A stretch of 64,000 nucleotides of DNA from Adineta vaga. Lineage: Eukaryota; Rotifera. Of the stretch, positions 59,466 through 64,000 are shown piece after piece. The stretch is from positions 17,980,001 to 18,044,000 of the forward strand of contig CP075492.1 in the NCBI GenBank assembly GCA_021613535.1. The letters run 5' to 3'. Made by a program: the position numbers and the translations under genes. The notes under the pieces were generated by a model. That model was not told the origin of the DNA. It saw only the letters and a program-made list of their open reading frames with translations, and ran no database searches. The stretch's first letter is position 1; every line of letters starts with the position of its first letter.

Positions 59466-61064
59466 TCATTTTTTCGACGCATTAAATTCGCGTATTATGT
59501 CATACGACGACATTTTATAATATTTAAAAAATTTTGGATCATGTTTTTGAAGCAAGTCTTTCAGGTGCTTGTCAGCATTAATAATCTGTTCTATGATATT
59601 AGCTATCATGTGGAATTCACTCATGTAATACTTGTGGACTGATTCTGGAATATTTGATACTTTATATAATTGAATAACATTACGATATTGGTTCACACGA
59701 ATATCTTCACGAAGAATCCAACTGTTAAGCAGCTGTTGTAATGCCATTTCTGATGTCGACTTTGGCTGCGGAGTTATTAGTATTTCTGGTACAGCTATAC
59801 CAAAAAATGGAAGAATTTATATGTCATATATGACATTCCAGATAGTGTAAGTAATGACAGTGATGATAGTTTATGCGACATCAGGATCAGGAGGTGGAAT
59901 ACTGATAAATTTGCGAAGAATAGAGATTATATGTACGACGAGTTACTGGTCAGATGATTATGAGTAAGATAACCAAACACGAGTTCATTATATTTCCTTT
60001 AGGAATTTTCGTCGTTTTAAGTCTTTTCTTTTTTTCTTGAATAAATTCTGTAAGATCTCTCAAAAGGTCGATAACAAATCAGTTGATGTTGAAAAAAATG
60101 GGTTTATTAGAAAATATGCTTAGAATACTTTTTGATATACATTTACGTATTTCATAAGTCTTGTTTGGTGTCATAAAAAAACATTTTAATTATTTTCTAT
60201 CATGATATTTCTTTAATTGATTGTTCATTTTTCTCCTTTCTCTTTGTTCCACTGCTAGATCATCTATCATTAGTTAGGTACACTTTCTCCTCATACTGGA
60301 AAACATTACGAAGTTATTTCAAATTAGTTTAGATAGATATAAGATAAAGAAATCAAAATAAACTTACGTGGTTTTGGTGGTGGTAAAGGATTCCGATCAT
60401 CACCAATCTCAATTAAATGAACAACATATGAACCATTTGGATGATTTAATGCATTTGATTTCACACGAAATTCAGTTCCTATTTTTAAAACCACTTCATC
60501 TTCATTTTCAAATGCAGTATAGCCACTGACTTTTTTTCCATTAACTGCTTCGATTAAGAACATTGTTGTTTTTTTATTATTTTTAAGAAAATTTTCAATA
60601 ATATTAACGGATGATGAGCATGAATTTACAGTCCACCATATTACAGATTGATCTTTTGTAAAATGTTTTCCAATATCATTAGAAACACCACGCCATACAA
60701 CTTCTCGTACTGTTGGTAATTTGTCCAATGCTGAATCGAATAATTTCAAATACGGAAACCAAATTTTAATTAATTCTCTATTTGCATTTCTTAGTGTTCG
60801 ATTTAAAAGACGATATAAACTTGTGTCGCCCCATTCCATTGTATAAATATAAATTGAAGCTGATTCGTCATGTGTTAAATTATGTTCTGATGGATAATGA
60901 CAATATTTTTTAGCAATTTTTATATAACTTTGTAAATGTTCTATCTGTGGTTCAATTGATTTTAATGCTTCTTCCAGTAATCCAACCGATTGGCTTTGAA
61001 AACCATAAACAGGTGAAAGCCGTTCAGTTGGAGAAATATCACTATAACGATTTGTTCCTGACAT
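59466..61064 (-). CDS. Arginine ADP-ribosyltransferase with proline linker and helical tail, 341 aa, two exons
   Basis: Exon 1 is 61064-60368 and exon 2 59794-59466; the join is in phase and totals 342 codons. The ART core has YRLLNRTLRNAN (about 84-95), Arg125 in VVWRGVSND, the Ser motif VNSCSSSVN (146-154) and E-x-E at 188-190 (NEDEVVLKIG). A proline-rich linker (NPLPPPKPP...LITPQPKST) crosses the exon junction, and a helical tail of about 95 residues follows (MALQQLLNSWILREDIRVNQ...). The ATG at 61064 is chosen over an upstream TTG. No signal peptide is seen. The intron (573 bases) is long for this window and could hide another exon. Activity is predicted by motifs only. Confidence 0.8.
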
Positions 61065-61804
61065 TGTCTTTGAATTTGTCTGAAACAAAAAATGTTAAAC
61101 AAAAGAGAGCGAAAATGAGGAGAAGGATGCATGCATGTAAAGATGTCGTTATTCTCTTCACATACCTAGGTGTCCAAACCTTTTAAACTTCATCTTTTGA
61201 CCGTGGATAGACCTCGATGAGATATGAAAAACCCCAAAAGCATTCGAGTCCTCACTCTCACCCACCCTCACAATTACAAGACATGTCCTCAGAGACATGC
61301 TGAAATAACTTGAAACACTGAAAAAACAGTTTATGCATCCGAAAAAATTCTTACTTGAAAATAAAAGTTTCAACTATCAACTTACTTTCTTCAATAAACA
61401 AACTGCATGAAACACTTTTGCAACTCCTACGAAGAAAAATATTTCAATGCTTCAAAAGAGAATTTTTCCTCGTAAAGAAGCCAATGAAAAGTGAACCTAC
61501 GAAACTGATTGGAGAAGAAATGAAAAACACTCTCGATGGGTGTGGGTGTGGGTGTGGGTGTGGGTGAGGGTGGTTATGAATATATCTTCTTCACCCACAC
61601 CCTCACCCAAGATATATTTTACTTAACTGAAACAACCGAGAATGGAGAATAATCAAATACTACTAGAAACCTAAATATTTCATATTTTCATTGAAATAAA
61701 ATATAAAAATTCATCCTTTTAACTGTTATGTGTTCATATTGGCTTTGTCACTATGTGTTCTTTAAATGTATCAATAAAAAGAGATTATTATTATAACTCT
61801 GAAG
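61065..61804. other. Spacer with telomere-like repeats
   Basis: No gene. It holds a C-rich single arm (CTCACTCTCACCCACCCTCA) at 61251-61270 and hairpin H17. Confidence 0.5.
61534..61609. repeat. Telomere-like hairpin H17, longest repeat run
   Basis: The left arm has four uninterrupted GTGTGG units (GATGGGTGTGGGTGTGGGTG continuing as TGGGTGTGGGTGAGGG). The loop TGGTTATGAATATATCTTCT is followed by TCACCCACACCCTCACCC. This is the copy with the clearest tandem telomere-like array. Confidence 0.92.
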
Positions 61805-62463
61805 TTATGTGGATGTTGTTGTTGTTGTTGACGATGGTAATCGTTTAATCTCAGTGTGCTGAGAGTGAAGAGTAGGTTGTAAAAGTTCAGGTCGATCAAG
61901 AGGAATACAGATCTTTGGTAAGATATCTCCAGTAAGATGATCGTAATCTCGCCAAGCTATTTTATTCCAGTCAGAGCCGTAAGTTTCGTTCAGATATCGC
62001 TGAGTATCATCTGCATTCAAACAACATAAAGTCAAGTGACCAAATGGTACGTCAATGAGCCGATCAAAGCAATCGAAAGGTAATGGTTCACCCGGAAACA
62101 TTTCTATAGCCTTTTCAGTTATGTAAACATATCGATTGTCTTTGATATCAATTAAAAAGATATCGACAAATGGTGCATATAGTTGATAACGAACTTGAAG
62201 AACAGTTCGACGAGGATCCCAAACACGATAACCGAATAGTGGTTCAATATCAAAAATTCTCGACTGATAAATGTTTCCTTTAATGCTACAAGTTTTTCTT
62301 CATCATTTCGATGAATAGCAATATCTGCATCATCATCCCAAGGAATTAAACCACCATGTCTTTGACTACCAAGCATTGTACCACCAAAGATTACATATTT
62401 AATGTTTGCATTACGTAGTATTTCATCAATTATTTCTAATGTGTCATAGATGACATCTACCAT
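61805..62463 (-). pseudogene. LicD/fukutin-type phosphotransferase, frameshifted
   Basis: The first frame starts at ATG 62463 and gives IIDEILRNANIKYVIFGGTM, LGSQRHGGLIPWDDDADIAI. These are the LicD nucleotidyltransferase motif: GGTxLGxxRHxGxIPWDDDxDI. The Asp triplet binds metal. A one-base shift near 62270 moves the coding sequence to a second frame, which carries on through YRVWDPRRTVLQVRYQLYAP and FVDIFLID to a second conserved region and a Thr-rich tail (stop at 61805). LicD proteins transfer phosphocholine or sugar-phosphate groups. No intron signals fit the shift, so I call it a pseudogene; a single sequencing error is the alternative. Confidence 0.7.
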
Positions 62464-63322
62464 TTCTTGTGAAGTTACTTTGAGCACTTATTCGTTCATT
62501 ACTAAATCGATGTTGAAGATATCAATGATTTTATTTTTCAAAATATACGATTCCGATGAGTTTCTTAGTCAAAGAAGGAATTCTTTTTTGTCGAAACTAA
62601 AATGTATATAACAGTCCAATAAACAAAAAAGATTTAAAAATCTAGAATTTAATTTTTTATATTGATAGATGGAATTGAAGAGTCTCTGATGATGAGAAGT
62701 AGGTAATATTTTCTACGAATTAAAGATATCAGTAATTTTAATAAACATAAAATAGTAATTTGTATTTTACTTTTCTCTCCATATTTTTCTGTTCGTTTTT
62801 GTTTTACATCATTTCATCAACAGAGAAAAAGAGAAATTTATAGCATATACATTTTGAAAATATCACTAACTTCTATGATTGCCTGTTCTATGTTATCTAT
62901 CAATGAATTTAAGGATTTGTCTAAATACCATAAGTCTTAAGAAAAATGAACCTTTAAATCTATTGAAAGTTGATCATAATTTATTTCATTAACAAAAAAA
63001 GAATTATCATGAATCCAGCTTACAAATATGCTTCTTTATCATGTGAAATACCTTTAATATTTGTTTGAAATATAATAGTAACTTTGATTCTCTATTGTAT
63101 GATCAGGACATGATGTTTTAATGATTATGCACTTTCGCGTGATGAAATCGATTTCGAGTATATGTTTATAAATACCTGTGTAACTTTTATCTTCTACATC
63201 CAATACTCACATTTATTGGTAAAAGAAAACAAATGATGATTACATCTCTCTATCACTATAAGCAATAAAAAAAGCGAAAGGACAAAGACAAATGAGTACA
63301 AAACGAAGTAATAACAGCGCAC
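62464..63322. other. Noncoding, no feature recognised
   Basis: AT-rich spacer between the LicD remnant and the foldback element. Confidence 0.5.
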
Positions 63323-63945
63323 CTATTTTCTAAAGGCTACAAATTAAATGATCAGTATTTTATTATGAATGATCAGTACAACTTGATCAGTATTAAATGC
63401 AAATGATCAGTGAAAATATGGAACTAACAGTAATTTAATCATTTGATCAGTAACTTATTCACTTGATCAGTAACTTATTCATTTGATCAGTATAATAATT
63501 AAAATATCGGTATAAAATCTTCTTTGTCCAGTAAATTATGGTATTTTTACCAGTATTCGTCTTTCTATAGCATCCCTCGAGTATTACATATATGTTCACC
63601 TACTTTCCAGATATTACATCTGTGAGGGTGAGGGATGGATGTGTGTGTAGGTGTGGATCAGTGAAGGCGAGGTTGAGGGTGTCAGTAATTAATTGATACA
63701 ATAATCTCACTCTTGCCCACACCAACACCCACACATCCTCAAGATGTATGCGAGGATCGAGGGATGTTATAGAAAGACGAATACTGGTAAAAATATTATA
63801 ATTTACTGAACAAAGAAGATTTTATACTGATATCTTAATTATTTTACTGATCAAATGAATAAATTACTGATCATTTGATGAAAAAAATACTGATCATTCA
63901 CAATAAAATACTGATCATTTAAATACAAGCCTTTTCTAAATAGCT
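63323..63945. mobile_element. Foldback palindrome, about 620 bases, with telomere-like centre
   Basis: Two arms of about 290 and 200 bases are inverted copies of each other. TATTTTCTAAAGGCT pairs with GCCTTTTCTAAATAG, and CCAGTATTCGTCTTTCTATA with TATAGAAAGACGAATACTGG. The outer parts contain many ATGATCAGT words (about eight on the left, four on the right, inverted). The centre (63623-63740) is a larger version of the telomere-like hairpin: GTGAGGGTGAGGGATGGATG up to CACACCAACACCCACACATC. No ORF is present. It is probably a nonautonomous DNA transposon or foldback element. Confidence 0.8.
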
Positions 63946-64000
63946 ATAAGCTGCAAACGAATACAGTTGTACATCAAGAAATCAAGATCAAAGATGAATT

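Noticed and set aside
2284-61609. Rho-independent terminators for the hairpins near stop codons
   Set aside because: The genome is eukaryotic, copies occur in an intron and upstream of genes, and T-tracts are present in only a few. Proximity to some stop codons is not consistent.
63347-63920. CRISPR array, because of the repeated TGATCAGT words
   Set aside because: Spacing is irregular, repeats are only 8-9 bases, they occur in inverted sets, and the context is eukaryotic.
1-64000. tRNA, rRNA or other classical RNA genes
   Set aside because: I looked for B-box-like and rRNA-like stretches and found none that I could support by eye. A covariance-model search would be decisive.

Overview
The window is nuclear DNA of a eukaryote, most likely a bdelloid rotifer (Adineta/Rotaria type). 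The signs are AT-rich DNA; multi-exon genes with GT-AG introns mostly of about 50-70 bases; intact animal genes (major vault protein, an MFSD5-type transporter, a rhodopsin-like GPCR exon); several arginine ADP-ribosyltransferase (ART) genes fused to WWE, ankyrin, TPR or proline-rich parts; NHL-propeller genes; and a Bacteroidetes-type gene embedded in the chromosome. The genus is an inference.

Layout. 1-6.4 kb: the last exon of a GPCR (+), then a complete nine-exon MVP gene (-), then a 97-residue unknown gene. 6.4-11 kb: a MITE-like element, a dead KH-domain gene, an intact three-exon NHL gene and a coding relic. 11.8-12.9 kb: an intact WWE-ART gene. 15-21.8 kb: a ten-exon gene for a 1899-residue protein with four CCCH zinc fingers, a DEAH helicase, RRM/KH-like modules and a RING-IBR-RING E3 ligase. 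23.5-30.9 kb: a decayed ABCG transporter, an ankyrin-ART gene, MITEs and relics of FG-GAP and other proteins. 31.9-35.6 kb: an F-box exon followed by about 19 tandem units, each carrying one leucine-rich-repeat exon. 36.3-39.7 kb: a truncated aquaporin and an MFSD5-like transporter. 41.7-52 kb: a cluster of five NHL genes or copies around a 775-residue ART-TPR gene, with mosaic recent duplications. 53.3-58.7 kb: an ART relic, then a long bacterial-type (Fibrobacter major paralogous domain) gene with three frameshifts and a eukaryotic-looking signal-peptide exon. 59.5-64 kb: an ART gene with a proline linker, a frameshifted LicD/fukutin-type gene, and a roughly 620-bp foldback palindrome.

The most unusual shared signal is a family of short hairpins. 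The arms are telomere-like G-rich repeats (GAGGGTGTGGGTGT and its complement) around an AT-rich loop, always with the G-rich strand running inward. There are about 13 two-armed and at least 5 one-armed copies in 64 kb. Five of them sit exactly at the broken end of a coding relic, which suggests either a small mobile hairpin or a scar of break repair. The intact genes give exact reading frames across all inferred exons (MVP 856 aa, helicase-RBR 1899 aa, NHL 341/449/406/406 aa, ART-TPR 775 aa, ART-Pro 341 aa), so the assembly looks accurate and frameshifts elsewhere are probably real.
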